Shown: positions 1-11,750 of the stretch, piece after piece
Position numbering within the stretch: the stretch's first letter is position 1
Layout of the letters: each line of letters starts with the position of its first letter
NCBI GenBank assembly: GCA_003184365.1
Contig: NKYR01000004.1
Location: 372,001-436,000, forward strand
Direction of reading: 5' to 3'
DNA: 64,000 bases
Source: Evernia prunastri
Taxonomy: Eukaryota > Ascomycota > Lecanoromycetes > Lecanorales > Parmeliaceae
The notes under the pieces: model-generated
Told to the model about the DNA's origin: nothing
Databases searched by the model: none
Seen by the model: the letters and a program-made list of their open reading frames with translations, nothing else
Position numbers and translations under genes: made by a program

Positions 1-1011
1 CACAACCAATGGAGGCAGGACACGTCGAAGGTGCCACCTCCCACTAAAACTCCGAGACATTGAGTGCAACGAAGGCGCGAGACGAAGATTGGCATGTCTA
101 CGTACCTTACGTTGTAGAATACTCAGAGAAGAATACCACGAAGGATCAGAAGCCCAGAGCTAGGAGAACATCCATGCGTGGTAGTCAGAGCTGAACCGTG
201 TGTATGATGTAGACGCCGCTCAATTTTACCGGACCGGACGGAACAGCTGATGCTCACTTCAGTCTCATGAACCGAATTCACGCGAAGATTGCAAGCAAAG
301 ATGCGATAGGTGTATAGAAAGATGTAGATTTGCAGTCAGGCGGAACCCCATCTCAACACGCTATGGAACCGTCTAGAAGCTGATGGCAAGGATAGCAAAA
401 TGGAAGCGTCCGCATGATGCGCTTCTAACGGTACATTCACCCAATGAACGGCTGTCGAGTTCATACTCGATGTTCTTGCTGTACCCTGCTCTGCCAGAGC
501 TACTTCCGGAATTGTACATCTTCGGATCTAGCTCAATAGCAGCTTTGTTGTGTGCTGCTGTTCCAGTCGAATCATATCCGCTGAGAGACTGCCTTCGGAG
601 TGATTGATACCATGCGGCGCCTTAGGAAGCAGCGAAGGCACAGATCTCATTTTCCTTTACAAGTCTCGCCATGGCAGGAAAAGGAGCGAGATGGGAAAGA
701 TATCAACAATCACTGAGGGAAGACCACGCTATCCGTAGAAATATCCGCTGCAGGAGTACATCTTGCGATCAGATCTCGTGGGCCTGTGTTGGCCAAGAAA
801 GAAAACGAACATCGAGCGCAAACATAAAAGTAGCAAGAAGTCAGGCACAAGTTCCTGCATCCTACAAAGCAAATAATCTTGCTAAGAATACATCTGTCAA
901 CAATAGCTGCATGTCGATAATCTAATCTAGGATGATACGTTTGCTGCTTTCCCGCAGCTGGTGTTCTAGGCAGACCACTGCACCAGCTCTCGAAGGCTCA
1001 CATTCATCCAT
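1..1011. other. Left-edge stretch without a recognisable gene
   Basis: Only short open frames are present (383-607 and 671-925, both +). They show no recognisable domain, no signal peptide, and no convincing splice-linked partner. I see no RNA gene or repeat here. It may hold the 3' flank of the minus-strand gene that ends at 1012. Confidence 0.4.
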
Positions 1012-1821
1012 CTATCCTTTGGGCCCATTCGCCGTTGGTGGTTGGCCTGCAGTCCAGATCTGGTTCGTGACCCCGGTCGCCGGATCAACTCGTATGATCT
1101 TTGTCACCTGAGAGTTCCTAGTCAAAGCGGGATACTCCCAGCCACCCCACGCCAAGTTTTGATTAAAGTTGTTGTCCGGGCTATTATCCTCCGGCGTACA
1201 CAAGTACGCGTCGCCTTTCGAAGCTTCGGCAAAGGCCTGCGACATGCGCTTTTGGAAAGGGTCAAGGATGATGTTGGGGTTGCCACTCGGATTGCCTTGA
1301 TAGATAGCCTGAGTTTGGGCCTCGAACCAAGTCGGATCGGCGATGTTGTCCCAAAGTACTGTTTGGCCGATCTCGGGATGGCAGTTGAGGTACTGCTTGC
1401 ATTGCGTCACGCCACCCGCGCCGCCTAGGCCGGTGTAGAAGACCGAGACGAGCGTGCCAACCTGACCCCAGGTCTCGATTTGAGACACGCACTCTGCGAC
1501 AGTGGGGGTTTCGGCGCTGCATTGAAATACGTTCGGTTGAGAGGGCCTTGAAAAGCAGCTGCCGCGTTTCCATAAGATCCTCTCTACTAGGCGAGAAGAT
1601 TCTTTGCCCGAATCGTGGTGGTTTGAAGGGTTGATCTGGGCTTCAAAGGGATGTATTGACCTTGCGGCGTGGGACTCGTGGATGACAGGTACGTCACTTA
1701 CGAGAGCATGAGAAGTAGGAGGAATGACAGATGCATTGCTAGTTATGAAATTGAGGCCAAAGAAGGCGATAAGGAAAGAAGACTGTAGCCGGTACATCGA
1801 GCTATAATTGAAATAACGCAT
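1012..1821 (-). CDS. Secreted dibasic-processed Cys protein, unknown function
   Basis: This is a single-exon 269-aa protein. The N terminus is hydrophobic (about residues 9-31) and reads as a signal peptide; the true start could be Met1 or Met9 (base 1797). A pro-region of about 55 residues ends in a Kex2-type dibasic site, Trp-Lys-Arg at 84-86. After it comes a mature part with six cysteines (89, 101, 111, 141, 147, 208), enough for three disulfides. The mature part is rich in Asn, Gln, Gly and Trp, with motifs such as NLAWGGWEYP near 222-231. I do not recognise the family. The layout (signal, pro-peptide, KR site, even number of Cys) is typical of fungal secreted proteins and effector candidates, but that is inference. 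No catalytic motif is evident. Confidence 0.7.
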   Translation of the reverse strand: MRYFNYSSMYRLQSSFLIAFFGLNFITSNASVIPPTSHALVSDVPVIHESHAARSIHPFEAQINPSNHHDSGKESSRLVERILWKRGSCFSRPSQPNVFQCSAETPTVAECVSQIETWGQVGTLVSVFYTGLGGAGGVTQCKQYLNCHPEIGQTVLWDNIADPTWFEAQTQAIYQGNPSGNPNIILDPFQKRMSQAFAEASKGDAYLCTPEDNSPDNNFNQNLAWGGWEYPALTRNSQVTKIIRVDPATGVTNQIWTAGQPPTANGPKG

Positions 1822-2439
1822 CTCGATAGTAGAAGCTTCTCAACGTAAATGAATCCACGCAGTGAGAAGGCGGTGAGCCGATAGCAGAGTTCAACAGCGG
1901 CCGTGACAGAGAAGAGGGAATGAACATATGGCAGCCTCGATTATAGACAAAGTCAATTGTTTCCAAGCTTAGGGTCCATATCTCTTTCCTCTCCGGATTG
2001 CCCAATAGTGAATCTCTTGCTTGTGGCGCAGCGGCGTCACGTTTTAGCGGATGCCCCTGCAGCAAGCAGAACTGCGGTTCAGCTCACGCCTTACTATAGC
2101 CGTGTCATGGTTGCCTCGTATCGATTTCCATGCCTTTTGTGATTATCAGCTGATGCAGAATCATAAGACGCATGCAAATGACGGTGCCGCATATGGCACG
2201 GAAGCATGTTTTAGATCTTCTGCACCGCAAATAATTGCGGTTCAGTCCACACCTTAAGATAGCCTTATATTACCTGTGGCGCATCTAGGATGTACGACGC
2301 GAATCCGACGAGGAAAAGAGGTCTGGGTACTTTTTAGAAAAAGACACTCATGTAGAATTCTAGAGGATTTTTCTTAAACGAAGCCGGTGTTCTTATGTAG
2401 ACATTCTGACGTCAGATCCGAGGTATGTAAACTAGAATT
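1822..2439. other. Intergenic stretch
   Basis: This lies between the 5' end of the secreted-protein gene and the 3' end of the ankyrin gene, both on the minus strand. Short open frames on both strands have no recognisable content. It should carry the promoter of the secreted-protein gene. Confidence 0.35.
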
Positions 2440-3111
2440 TCAGAGGTTCCTCCATTTCCTGTTCGCCTCGGCTGAATCCTCCGCCGTTGCCCCAAATTTA
2501 ATGAGCAGGTCAATGATCTCCTGTTTGGCGCTCGGGTTACTGGTGATAGCGGCAAGGGTAGGCTGGGCAAAAACGTGGCTTTTGTTTGGATCTAGCCCCC
2601 TTTCCAGAAAGAATGAGAGGAGGGGAACGTTGTTCATCAGCGCCGCCATCGATATCAGATCTCCTTTCTCGCCGAAGTCCTGGTTGATTGATTCAGGGCT
2701 GTGGGTGAGGATCGCCTTCCAGACTTCGACTCCGCCTTCGAGTGCACAAGAGCGGACTCCGTCATCTATAACGAGGGAAGGGTTTTGTTGTAGGAGATAC
2801 CGTAAGACATCGGCGTTGCCTTTTCGTGCGGCCGATTCCAGCATAATTTGGTCGAGTCTTTGATTGCTTTCATGCCTGGTAAGGAGGACCTTAATTGTAT
2901 CGATGCTGCCTGACTCCGCGGCATGCTTCAATAGCATGGCGGACCATTCATCGAGGAGGCCATGCAATCTGTACGTGTCTTGAACCGTGCATGCGTCCAT
3001 GATTTGATCCTGTAGTGATGGTGGGGACATCTGGTGGTTTAGAACCTGGTGTTTGACGAAATCGATACCTCTCCGTAAATGGTGAAGTGAAGTTCTGATC
3101 AGCCATAACAT
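2440..3111 (-). CDS. Small ankyrin-repeat protein
   Basis: The open frame encodes 223 aa. From about residue 60 it carries degenerate ankyrin helices spaced about 33 residues apart: 'LLKHAAESGSIDTIKVLL', 'LESAARKGNADVLRYLL' and 'AALMNNVPLLSFFLERGLDP', ending in 'IIDLLIKFGATAED'. The A-x-x-G-x-x-x-x-L-x-x-L-L pattern is the family signature. Ankyrin repeats are protein-binding scaffolds, and nothing else in the protein gives a function. Met28 (base 3030, reading MSPPSLQDQ) is an equally good or better start than Met1, because residues 1-27 look like 5'-UTR translation. It is short for the family, and an upstream exon cannot be excluded. The direct repeat with TGAT units at about 3193-3240 lies just upstream. 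Confidence 0.7.
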   Translation of the reverse strand: MLWLIRTSLHHLRRGIDFVKHQVLNHQMSPPSLQDQIMDACTVQDTYRLHGLLDEWSAMLLKHAAESGSIDTIKVLLTRHESNQRLDQIMLESAARKGNADVLRYLLQQNPSLVIDDGVRSCALEGGVEVWKAILTHSPESINQDFGEKGDLISMAALMNNVPLLSFFLERGLDPNKSHVFAQPTLAAITSNPSAKQEIIDLLIKFGATAEDSAEANRKWRNL

Positions 3112-4056
3112 ATTTCACGAGGAGTATAGGTCCCGTATAATCGGTTGCGTAGGCCAATATCTTCTGTACCCTTCTCTATCGCGTTACTATTAAGCAGCTT
3201 GATTAATTGATTGATTGATTGGTTATAAGCAGCTTGATCTAGCCTCTGCAGGGGTGACTTGAAACACGGCTTTTTTGAAGCTACGAGGGCTATCTTTCTC
3301 TTGCGAAGTCGCATCAAAGCACAGAACAATGTGAGTTGTGGATGGTACGATATGTTAGGGTGTCGAAAGAAATGTTAGCCTCAGACCTAGGTAAGGTTCA
3401 ACGGTTCAGCTGATCGCTTTGCGGGCCGGGAGGAAGCTACCTAGGTACCAGTATGTACCTAAGGTCCCTTAAATTAGTAGAGTGCTACTGTAACTAACCT
3501 ACCATATGTGCCGTGCCGAAGCCTGCATGGAGACTGCGCCCCTTCTCAAAAAATCGACGCTGCGCCATTCAAAGCAGTATCTAATTTGAAATATTTTCCC
3601 AAGGGATTGATTGGAAGCTGAATCTACCATCAGACATTGTCCGGTCCTTACGCTTCCCTATCTCTGTATTCTAGGTGCTTACTATAAAGTGCTTTTTGGC
3701 AACCCGCCGCTCAGAAAATTTGCATGCTCCACACTTTACAAGTCATGCGCAGTCTTGTCATGTCTATCGATGCAGTTCATACCCAGCCCCTACATCTTAC
3801 TGCGCCTTGGCTGCATCAACCAGAGGTGGTGGGGTCCAAGCAGCGCTTGCTGGCACCCCAAGACGCGGTTCCCGAGGTTTCCCAAGGCTTCCGGAAGAAA
3901 AAACACAAAATGAGTTGTCCCTCACACGCTACGAGGCTGTCTGATATTCATCGTGTGTTATTTATAAGTCTCAGTGTACGTATCTTCACATCAAATCTAT
4001 ACAACAAAGCATCTTCTTTCCCGTTGCTACTCCGACTTTCACTTGATAAACAAGAC
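3112..4056. other. Intergenic stretch between divergent genes
   Basis: This is the shared upstream region of the ankyrin gene (minus) and the Ser/Thr-rich secreted gene (plus). At about 3193-3240 it contains TGAT/TTGA repeats flanked by two copies of AAGCAGCTTGAT. An open frame continues upstream of 4057, but its translation lacks a signal and is not needed. Confidence 0.35.
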
Positions 4057-5540
4057 ATGAGGCTACCAACATGGCTAGCGGCCCTCGGCCTGCTATTTGC
4101 TTTTCATATCCACGCCGACTCCAAGGCTCCTAGGTTGGTGCCTAGATATTCAATATCAAAGTCTTCGATGACTTCCCAGTTCTTGAACTCTACTATGAAC
4201 TCGACGTTTCTAGCGCCGTCATCAACCGTACCTGCTTCGTATCAGCTTGCATTTTCCTCCTCGATAGCGGTGTCATCTTCTGCAATCAACATCGCGACTT
4301 CTATCGGCACCTCAACAGAATCTGTGCCTGGAGAGCCTGCCTCCAGCATTCCTAGTGGCAGTAGTGCAGTCCCAATTACTTCCCAGAGTATGTTAGGACC
4401 CAAAGCTACCACGGCCAGCTCGAGGGGATCGCCTACAAGTTCAGGAGCGGGGACGGTTGCGGGAGGCGGCGGCGGCGGAGGACTGCCACCGGTGATTCCC
4501 CCTGTAATACCACCTGGAGGAGGCGGCGGGGGAGTAGTGCCACCAGTGGTACCCCCGATAGCACCACCTGGAGGTGGTGATGGTGGAGGAGGGAATGGTG
4601 ATGGTGATGGTGATCCCGCAGATCAGGCTTCAGACGTGCCATCGACTGCTACGAGCATCACAAGTTCTTCGCTCACAGTCTCAGCAACTTCCCCCACGAC
4701 AAGTGAAAGTGGGACGATATCGTCGTCTTCAGCGTCCTCGAAATCTTCCTCATCCGCTTGTAGCATTGCAACATTAAATGCGGCCTTTCCGTTCGCGTGG
4801 GGTGATGACGGTCCTTTGCTGGGTTCAATGACTCTGTCCCAGTCACTCAGCGTAATTATCACAGACGGTAGTGCGACTCTCGACGCCTCTTCGGCTTTCA
4901 CTTCTAGCCTTACCGCTTCTACTACTGCCATCCAATCCTCCGCTACACCAAACACTCCTACTACATCAAGTGTCGCTCTTACTTCTCCAACGCCATCGCC
5001 GTCGCCCAGCTCAACTGTGCCCTTAGCTCCACCTGCACCCACGGAGACAAGCTCTAACAATAAGGGTTCATCAATATGCAAGAATTTGAAAGCCAGTGAT
5101 ATCAATCCCTGCAAGACCGCCTATCATCTCTACAATGCCGAGTTCCTGTATCAGCAATATACCTCGTATACAGTCACCGACCAGGGAACACTGATCAATC
5201 AAGTCCTGCCTGCCTCGAATGGTTGCGCTGCAATGTTCACTTGTAGCGATTACAGCGCTGGAATGACTGGCGCGCAGATTATAGACGCGTAAGTGGTCAG
5301 CCATTATTGAGTCGACTCGCGCTACGGGAACAGTGGGTAATATTTGGTGATTGTTCTCTGCTGACATGATGGTGATGAGTTAGATTCGACAACCTTTTCG
5401 CAAATGATAAAGTCCAGATGTGCGGGAGTTCTTATCTTTCGAACGGATGCCACGTTACAGTCAATGGCTGCAACGACTGTAAAACAAATTTCCCACCCGG
5501 TTGTCCTCCGACACAAATCCCTGTTACACCGTATACTTGA
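4057..5540 (+). CDS. Secreted Ser/Thr-rich protein with Gly/Pro low-complexity tract
   Basis: Two exons, 4057-5288 and 5384-5540, with a 95-nt GTAAGT...TAG intron. Together they encode about 462 aa. Met at 4057 was chosen because it starts a clean signal peptide (MRLPTWLAALGLLFAFHIHA), although the frame stays open further upstream. The middle is dominated by Ser/Thr and is probably heavily O-glycosylated. It includes a Gly-run/Pro-Pro tract (bases 4464-4610) built of alternating G5-7 and V-x-PP units. The C terminus is different: a folded Cys-rich module starting at 'ICKNLKASDINPC' and running into exon 2, with about ten cysteines in all. Without the intron the last module would be cut off, and exon 2 restores four Cys pairs. 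The likely location is secreted or cell wall, and the Cys module is the only candidate functional domain. Function is unknown. Confidence 0.75.
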
Positions 5541-8344
5541 TGGATGGATATTCCTTGTACAATAAGTCTGTTCGCATCTGTACGTGCAAGAACGGTCACT
5601 GTACTAGGGAGCTAATCATGTTCCGCGGCTTAACGCAGGACCCAACGCCTTCGTTGATGTTCGATTCCTTCTCTTCCATAGATCCATTGTGCAATGAATA
5701 TGATGAAGTTGTTGGCGCGCGCATCTGCTCTCAATTATCAATTCTAATTCGAGGAACCAATTCCGTATTGACGAACCGGGTCTCTCTTTCTTCTGTCATC
5801 TGCTGGATCCCTGAGGAATCCCATATTGGTCTTTAGATATATTTCAAACGCAACCAGTACGGAGAAGACTACAACGATAGTATAAAGAAAGGAATGAGAC
5901 CGCATTCTGCAGTGAAAATGGACATGAGAAGTTCAGGACAGCGCTTGCCGCCGTTCCAATTCCGCTTCCGAGAACAGCTCTACATCGGATGACATCTGAA
6001 TTGTTTTGCAAGAGCGCATGAATTGATTGGGTCTGATGAGGGTCGAGCTTCGCTGTTTGTTTTCTGAGATCTCTCCATAGTAGTCCGGACTTATGGTGTC
6101 CACTTCCGTAGTATGTCTTTCTTTAACGAAGTAATGAGCTGAGTATGTGAAACCAGTACGGCAAGTTACCAAGTCATATCTTGAAAGACTGAATCTGACT
6201 AGGTCGTATCCGAGAAAGAGAAGCTATGTCTGCCAGAGATACATTATGATGTCCAGGGAAAGAACCGTCAAGAATGAGGTTCCCAAAGCTCTGGAAAACG
6301 CATACTTCATACCCCTTACAGACACCGCGTTTAGGAGGTGGACACAGCTTCTACAGATTGAGCCTGGGTCACCTGGGTGTAATAGGGAAGTTGTCGGTTC
6401 TCTGATATCCGTGACTACTCCTTTCTCATCACTGACCTGAACGTGACTTGGCTGTAGACAAGTTAGCCGTCTATTCTTTCTGTGCTCTTGAAAAGCTGCG
6501 CCCGCAGACCGTTCACGACGGGAGCTACTACGACGAACGGGAAACCATTTGCGATTAAGGACACAGTACTCGCGGCTGTGTTGAGCCTCCTCATCTAGGT
6601 AAATCCGCAGGAGTTGAAAAGTCTGAAGTCCTTCGTGACGACCGCAGGCGAAGATCCAATGGAGATGCTATTACAGTGATCTCGCGTCCTGCAGGACGAA
6701 TTAGTTCTACCCGAAATCGTCTTACAAATCAAGAGAAAAGCAGAAACAATACAGTGGTGGATGAGTACAAAGACCTTGACTCCGAGTGGTACTCTAGAAG
6801 CTGATACGAAGAAAGATCCTAACCACGATACCAAAAAAGGGCCTTCCACTTTTGGCTTTTTTTAACGGAGCCAACAACCCCCTTAATATCTTGCCGGGCA
6901 CACATTGATAGCATCGCTTTATTCCGCTTTATTCCGCTTTACCATCGCCAGTCCCGCGGTCGCGCCGCTTTGGGTCTCGCTCAATCGCTAATATGATGTG
7001 CACCACAGTTTCAAAGAACGCATCTGTGGGGAAAAGCCTTTTCAGAGTATTTAGTTCCACCTAGGCGCCGCAGCAGGCAGTGAAGATAAGGTAGGCTTTT
7101 CTGTGTACTAGGACTCATCGTTTCCTTCCCCTCTCAAACCCCCGACGTCAGAAGGAATGACGTGAAGAACAGAAACGCGCTTTGGATATGGATCACATCG
7201 CATAGATGTAGGAAGACCGGCTGCCCGTGAAGATAGATATGCCCCAGTCGGCCAAACAAGAAGTGAATTGAGCCATCCTGATGGAAATATTGATGACGGC
7301 TAGTTGTTTTTCTATGGAGGAATAATGTATTTATGGTGCATGCCAAGCATAACAGGGCTGAGGTGCTGAATTCCAACACATCCTCATAGCAATTGAAAGA
7401 CAAAGAGTAAGCTCCTTCAACCCACATCCTGCGCCAACGTCGCCGGAACTCCATCTGTCATCAACGGCTGTGTAAGGTCCATGTGCTGGACCGGTCCTCG
7501 ACTCAGGAGTAGAAGGTTGCGCTTCCGAAGTCAGAAGTCAACAACGAGCCAAATCACGGAGGGTTTTTGAACGACGTGATTGTCATTGGTGAACTGTATG
7601 ACCAATATCTTGCTGTAAATCTATGTTGACGATATGGAGGCTGCGAAGGGATTATCATATCCCGGTGCAGTGACGGAATACCGAACATGTGAGATACCTC
7701 TAGATGGTTGAGTCTTTCATACTCGGGCGAGTCAGAACCCCGGACCCGAGAGTTGTATTCCCGCCCCTCCTGCCGGCTCTCTTGGCTGTCACTGCGCCCG
7801 TCTTGGCGGTGATGACAAACCTCTTGGCGCACGTAGCCGCGCGTCCGCTTCTCCGCTTCCCCAAAATATCACATTGAACGCAGGCAATGAAAACTCTATG
7901 CTCGCTTGCACAGTTGCCGGAACGTCGAACGCCAAGTCCTTGGAAAGCCTTGTCCAGCAGAATGGTAGCTGTCTCTCGCTTAGAACGTGCATCCAGAATG
8001 CCTCAAGACACTTGGCGTACCGAACAACATACATTCTCGGGACTTAGCCATCTTTATCCGTTCTATCTAGATCTTTCACCTCCAAACATACCTCGGCAAT
8101 ACTACTGTACAATGCAATCATACTTGTCGTGCTGCTTGGCTAAATGGTCCCGTGATCGGCATATGTAACTCAGCGAGGTGAACAAAGTCTATAAGTATGA
8201 GCATGGGCCCATGGTCCGAATATCGAATAAAATGTACATTGATTCCAGTGCGAAGTACAGTGACCTCTCTTTTCTGTATCGCATTCTACTCAAATTTGCT
8301 GCATCGGTCTCTTTTCTCCTCAACTAATAACTGTCTAATCTATC
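5541..8344. other. 2.8-kb stretch without a recognisable gene
   Basis: Short frames occur on both strands (for example 6147-6440 + and 7554-7832 -), but none resembles a known domain or joins convincingly by splicing. A small tandem decamer (ATTCCGCTTT, about three units with variation) sits at about 6911-6941. The last few hundred bases must contain the promoter and 5' UTR of the sodium ATPase. Confidence 0.35.
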
Positions 8345-11300
8345 ATGGGGTCCTCCAATCAAAAACCATCCGAGCAGCTTTACCCACGACATCCATTTCT
8401 TCTGCCCCTCGACGAAATAACCGAGCGGCTAGGCACGAACATAGAGACTGGGTTGAGCCGGCTAAAAGCACAGCAGTCCCAGCACAACTATGGTCCGAAC
8501 CGTCTCAAGGGCGAGGGTGCCATACGATGGTACTCCATCCTTGCTAAACAAATTAGCAATGCTATGATCCTCGTACGTTGACAAGACTGCCATTGAAGAT
8601 CTTTGGCCCGTCTGCGGTTGCGTATCGTGCTTTTATATAGCAGCTTGGACTGACGAGTGTTATAGGTCCTGGTGCTTGCAATGGCTCTCTCTTACGGTGT
8701 AACTGATTACATCGAGGGCGGTGTGATAACAGCAGTCATCGTCCTCAACGTCCTCATCGGCTTCTACCAAGAGTTTCAGGCGGAAAAGAAAATGGACTCT
8801 CTCCGCTCTCTCTCGTCGCCTTCCGCCGCAGTACTTCGTGACGGTCATCTCGAGAACGTGCCATCTGCGGATGTTGTTCCCGGTGATATTGTACAGATTA
8901 GGACAGGGGACACGGTTCCAGCAGATCTCCGCCTCTTTGATGCAATGAACCTTGAATGTGATGAGAAGATCTTGACTGGGGAAGCGATACCTGTTGCGAA
9001 AGACGTTAACCTGCATATTGTCGATGGTGACCACGAGGTCTCCATTGGTGTTGGTGATCGTCTTAACATGGCCTACTCTTCGTCAACCGTCACCAAAGGC
9101 CGAGGACTGGGCATTGTTGTCTTCACAGGTATGTCCACAGAAATTGGAAAAATTGCCGGGTCGATGCAAGGCAAGACCCGCAAGGTCAATAGATCGTTGT
9201 CTCGGGAGAAGGGAAGTCTTCAACCTGTCAAAGGCGCTATGCTCCGAGTGTGGGATGGCATCGGCGCTTTCCTCGGGCTCACTACGGGAACACCGCTGCA
9301 AAGAAAGCTGAGCAAACTCGCTTACACGCTCTTTGGGTGCGCTTTGATTCTGGCCATCATCGTTTTTGGGGTGAACAAATTCAATGTCACGAATGAAGTC
9401 GCCATTTACGCTATCTCAACAGGTGCGCGCTTAACGCTTTTGATCCAACTGTACCCAATGAGAGGTGACTGACATTCTTCCAGGGATCGCGATTATTCCT
9501 GAGTCTTTGATTGCGGTCTTGACAATCACAATGGTCGTAGGAATGACCCAGATGCGTAAAAGGAGGGTGGTCATTCGTCAGCTGAGTGCTTTGGAAGCCC
9601 TCGGAGGCGTCACAAACATCTGTTCTGATAAGACTGGCACCCTGACACAAGGGCAAATGATCACTCGGAAAGTATGGTTGCCCGATGTCGGTGTGTACAC
9701 GGTTGAAGGCGCAGAAGAGGCTTCGAACCCAACGAAAGGTACCGTAACGTTTGCCCCCTGGAGTAAGAGATTAAGTACGATGTCTACCGAAAGTATGGCA
9801 GCAGATTGCGAGAAGTCTGTCTTTGAAAGCGGCATGGATTACCAGAAAGTAACAGAGCTTTCGTCAGAACTCAAGCCTTTTCTTGAATCGACTGCCCTCT
9901 GCAACCTGGCCACGGTTCGCTATGACAATCAGGAGAAGGAGTGGCAGTCTATCGGAGACCCAACTGAGATCGCACTCCAGGTTTTCGCGCACCGCTTTGG
10001 TCATGGCAAGAACACACTAAAGGAGAAAGATGGGTGGAATGAGCTCGCAGAGTATCCGTTCGATAGCTCCATCAAGAGGATGTCTGTCATATACAAGATG
10101 GCTAGCGATGACTATGCCTACGTCTTCACGAAAGGTGCCGTCGAACAGGTCATCGAGCTATGCACCACAGTAGGCGTCGGGCGAAATCAGCAGATCATGT
10201 CGATAGAGCGACAGCGGGAGGTACTTCAACAAATGACTTCACTTGCTGATCAAGGCCTCCGTGTTATTGCAATTGCTCAGCGCGTTCTCAAAAACTACGC
10301 TCCAGAGCTTCCCCGTGCAAGCGCTGAGACTGAGCTATCTCTGCTTGGGCTAGCAGGATTGTATGATCCACCTCGATTGGAAACAAGAGATGCGGTCAAA
10401 GATTGCACTACAGCTGGAATAGAAGTCCATATGCTGACAGGGGATCACCCCTCTACCGCCAGTGCCATTGCGAAAGAGGTCGGCATCATTCCTCGTAACA
10501 TGGGCGTCATATCAGCTGAAGTCGCTTCTTCTTTGGTAAAGACGGCGGCAGAATTCGACAGCATGACTGACGACCAGATCGATGGCTTGCCTGTGCTGCC
10601 ACTTGTGATCGCCCGTTGCGCTCCGAGCACCAAAACCCGCATGATCGCCGCTCTCCACCGACGCAAAGCTTTCGCAGCTATGACAGGCGATGGAGTCAAT
10701 GATGCTCCGTCTCTACAGGCCGCAGACGTAGGCATAGCAATGGGCCTCGCCGGTTCCGACGTAGCAAAGGGTGCTGCAGATATAGTACTTACAGATGACA
10801 ACTTCGCCAGCATAGTTAATGCTATTGAAGAAGGGCGGAGAATGTTCGACAATATCCAGAAATTCATACTACACTTACTCACCTCCAACGTCGGCGAAGT
10901 CATCCTACTGATCATTGGACTCGGCTTCCAAGACGATCTGGGCTTTTCCGTCTTCCCCTTAAGCCCACTTCAGATTCTCTGGATCAACATGCTCACGTCC
11001 TCCTTCCCAGCCTTTGGTCTCGGACGTGAGAAAGCCAGTTCTGATATAATGCGCCGCGCTCCTCACGATAACAAACGCGGTGTCTTCACTCTACAGATCA
11101 TGGTTGACATGATCGTATACGGCAGCATCATGGGCGCCTGCACGCTTCTGACCTTCGTCATCATCGTTTACGGAACTGGCAAAGGCGATTTAGGCTTCGA
11201 TTGCAACCGCGATTACAACGATAGCTGCGACGTGGTCTTTCGTGCACGAGCGGCTGTCTTTGCGGAGTTGACATGGCTGATACTCATTTCAGCATGGGAG

Positions 11301-11750
11301 TTCAAGAGCTTAAGGAGAAGCATGTTTAGCCTTGATCCTCTCAATGCTCAGGGATCCAGATATCCTTTCCTCAAAGACATCTACGCCAATCGCTTCCTCT
11401 TTTGGTCCGTCGTTATTGGCGCAGTATCCGTCTTTCCAGCCGTATACATACCAGGCCTAAATACCAAGGTATTCAAGCACAAGGGTATCAGCTGGGAGTG
11501 GGCGCTTTCATTTGGCGCCGTGGTGATTTTTGTGTTAGGCGTGGAGTTGTGGAAGGCACTGAAGAGACGCTGCGGCTTGTTTGCGCGGGACGGGGAGGTG
11601 AGGTCTGAATCAGCGTGTGTTGGCGACGGGCTTTTGAGCTCGTTCAGGAGCATTTCCAAGGCAAGGACGGAGAGCGATTTGGAGGAAAAAGGTGGCCACG
11701 GTGTCGGTCTTGACAAGAGTGTCACTACAACTAATGAGACGGAGGGCTAA
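8345..11750 (+). CDS. ena1: ENA-type Na+/K+-exporting P-type ATPase (P-type IID)
   Basis: Three exons, 8345-8572, 8666-9422 and 9484-11750, encode 1083 aa, the usual length for fungal ENA pumps. This plasma-membrane pump exports Na+ (or K+) using ATP, giving salt and alkaline-pH tolerance. The N-terminal cation-ATPase region (about 20-75) is followed by the M1-M2 pair, the actuator loop with TGEA at 180-183, the M3-M4 pair with PESL, the phosphorylation motif SDKTGTLT (Asp377), the nucleotide-binding domain, the hinge motif TGDGVNDAPS (729 on) and the C-terminal membrane helices. Phases match at both introns, and splicing keeps the helices intact across them. The actuator motif reads TGEA where many P-type ATPases have TGES. 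That residue is next to the catalytic Glu, which is kept. The C-terminal tail is charged and soluble, ending near ETEG. Confidence 0.93.

Noticed and set aside
3724..4056. Open frame upstream of the Ser/Thr-rich protein start
   Set aside because: The frame is open, but the sequence lacks a signal peptide and reads like leader DNA. Met at 4057 begins a clear signal peptide.
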